A stretch of DNA of 64,000 bases from Desulfacinum sp. (lineage in GTDB: Bacteria; Desulfobacterota; Syntrophobacteria; Syntrophobacterales; DSM-9756), in assembly GCA_014359885.1 (NCBI GenBank), contig JACIYN010000025.1:1-64000 (forward strand). Reading direction: 5' to 3'. The translations under genes and the position numbers were made by a program. Positions 62,617 through 64,000 of this stretch are shown in pieces. A model generated the notes under the pieces. That model was not told the DNA's origin and made no database searches. It saw only the letters and a program-made list of their open reading frames with translations. Every line of letters starts with the position of its first letter. Positions within the stretch are counted from its first letter, which is position 1.

Positions 62617-63739
62617 ATGATCATTCAACCCGCAGAAATCCGAGGGACCCTCAAGGAGCTGGCCCACAAGTTTGAAATCCTCGGAGGGTATCTTTGACAT
62701 CGCCGGCAAGAAGAAGCGCCTCCAAGAGCTGGACCAGCTCATGGCCAAGCAGGATTTCTGGGACGATCCCGACAAGAGCAAGGACATTCTCAAGGAACGG
62801 GCCCACCTGACGGACATCGTCAAGGACTTCGACGAGCTGGGGACCGAGCTGGAAGAAAGCGAACTGCTCCTGGACATGGCCGTGGATGAGGAGGATGCGG
62901 ACACCATCAAGGAAGTGGCCGCCAAGGCCCGGGCGCTCCAGAAGAAGATCCGAGCCCTGGAAGTGCGGCAGATGCTCAGCGGGGAAAACGACGACAGGAA
63001 CGCCATCGTGAGCATCAACGCGGGAGCGGGCGGCACCGAAGCCCAGGACTGGGCCCAGATGCTCCTGCGCATGTACCTGAGGTGGTGTGAACGCAAGGGA
63101 TTCACCACGGAGATGGTGGATCTGCTGGAAGGCGAGGAGGCCGGCATCAAGAGCGCCACCTTCACCGCTTCCGGCCGCTTCGCCTACGGGCTCCTGAAGG
63201 CCGAATCGGGCATTCACCGCCTCGTTCGCATCTCTCCCTTCGACGCCAGCGGCAGGCGGCACACGTCCTTTGCGGCCGTCTTCGTCTATCCGGAAATCGA
63301 CGACACCATCGAGATCGACATCAAGCCGTCGGACCTTCGCATCGACACGTACCGGGCCAGCGGCGCGGGCGGACAGCACGTGAACAAGACCAGCTCCGCC
63401 GTGCGCATCACCCATCTTCCCACGGGCATCGTGGTGCAGTGCCAGAACGAAAAGTCCCAGCACCGCAACCGGGACATCGCCATGAAGGTCCTGCGCGCCC
63501 GACTGTACGAGCGGGAACGCCAAAAGCAGCAGGAAAAGATGCAGGAACTCCACGACAATCTGGACGACATCGCGTGGGGGAACCAGATCCGCTCCTACGT
63601 GCTCCAACCCTACCGACTGGTCAAGGATCACCGCACTCAGGTGGAAAAGGGCAACGTGGACGCCGTTCTGGACGGCGAACTGGACGAGTTCATCGAAGCC
63701 TTCCTGCTCCAACAGCTGAACGGACAGGCGGCGAACTAG
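62617..63739 (+). CDS. prfB: Peptide chain release factor 2, with programmed +1 frameshift
   Basis: The gene is read in two pieces: 26 codons from the ATG up to an in-frame TGA (62695-62697), then continued in the +1 frame from 62696 to the TAA-type stop at the end, giving 373 residues. RF2 features are SPF in ISPFDASG and GGQ in ASGAGGQHVNKTSSAV. RF2 recognises UGA and UAA. AAAGGAGA precedes the ATG. The frameshift makes production depend on low RF2. Confidence 0.96.
62683..62698 (+). promoter_or_regulatory. prfB frameshift signal
   Basis: GGAGGG stands as internal Shine-Dalgarno element, followed by TATCTTTGAC: slippery CTT, then the TGA with C after it. This is the canonical autoregulatory site of prfB. 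Confidence 0.96.
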
Positions 63740-63748
63740 CCCCCCTCA

Positions 63749-64000
63749 TCAGACGATCTGGACCCGAAAGACCTCGTCCCGGGGCGCCAGGCGCTCGATC
63801 TTGATGCGTACCATCTCACCCGGAGAGACCGGATTTTCCTCGGGAAGCGGTGCATTGGCTTCCATGAGGAAATCCGGGATCAACAGGTGGGCGAACCGCG
63901 CATTCTTGTCCAGAACCAAGGCGTTCAGGGTCTGGATGTCTTCCTGCTCCAGGTACTTGAGGAGCCAGTAGCGGGTCCACTTTCGTTGGACGAAGGCGAC
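63749..64000 (-). CDS. RNase II/R-family exoribonuclease, C-terminal fragment
   Basis: Read on the minus strand, the frame enters at the window edge and ends at the TGA at 63749-63751. The start of the visible part, VAFVQRKWTRYWLLKYLEQ, is the end of the RNB catalytic domain; the rest (VSPGEMVRIKIERLAPRDEVFRVQI) is an S1-like OB strand set. It is cut by the window edge, so the length and active-site Asp residues cannot be seen. Confidence 0.72.
   Translation of the reverse strand, partial: VAFVQRKWTRYWLLKYLEQEDIQTLNALVLDKNARFAHLLIPDFLMEANAPLPEENPVSPGEMVRIKIERLAPRDEVFRVQIV

Noticed and set aside
1-64000. CRISPR arrays, insertion sequences, tRNA or rRNA genes
   Set aside because: No regularly spaced direct repeats, transposase genes or RNA gene features were noticed in reading; a dedicated tRNA or repeat scan was not possible.

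Overview
The window comes from a GC-rich bacterial chromosome. The mix of a c-type-haem sensor kinase, TypA/LepA/HemW housekeeping genes and a TtuA-like tRNA thiolase with Zn fingers suggests a deltaproteobacterium (Desulfobacterota, perhaps a thermophilic Syntrophobacteria-type sulfate reducer). This placement is inference; no rRNA or tRNA gene is present to confirm it.

Left edge (1-2000): the 3' end of an FAD-dependent amine/amino-acid oxidase, about 0.6 kb with no convincing gene, then a SARP/BTAD-type regulator.

Main feature (2234-37201, all + strand, very tight spacing with several start/stop overlaps): a complete extracellular contractile injection system (eCIS, Afp/PVC-like phage-tail device). 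In order it encodes a Pvc16-type terminator, an unknown beta-rich protein, a full-length sheath, an inner tube protein, a shortened second sheath-like protein, a second tube protein, a CIS tube/spike adaptor, a 56-residue Afp6-like protein, a gpD-like hub, a gpV-like spike, an unknown protein with a hydrophobic tail, gp25, a gp6/J-like wedge, a TIGR02242-type tail protein, three tandem proteins sharing one N-terminal motif, a large protein with a long disordered middle (possible tape-measure position), and an AAA+ ATPase (Afp15-like). Behind these core genes come a two-TM protein, a secreted HExxH metalloprotease, a patatin-like phospholipase with C-terminal membrane segments, and a DUF4157 protein. 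The DUF4157 N-terminal part matches the GC-rich locus, while its C-terminal part is clearly more AT-rich and looks like an exchangeable toxin. These last genes are the best effector candidates.

Right half (37300-64000): ordinary chromosome. It holds cyclopropane fatty acid synthase; a signalling cluster (single-domain response regulator, haem-binding sensor kinase, REC-PAS-kinase); hemW, lepA and typA; a YaiI-family protein; a pyrimidine salvage group (nucleoside transporter, upp, uracil permease) with a SixA-like phosphatase; a TtuA-like tRNA thiolase; polyamine genes (speE; further on an XRE-cupin regulator, speD and an agmatinase); a radical SAM protein; NAD kinase; a REC-GGDEF protein; CorC; Lnt; prfB with its programmed frameshift; and the C-terminal end of an RNase II-type exonuclease. 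Dispersed palindromes with GGGGC/GCCCC arms lie in intergenic gaps.
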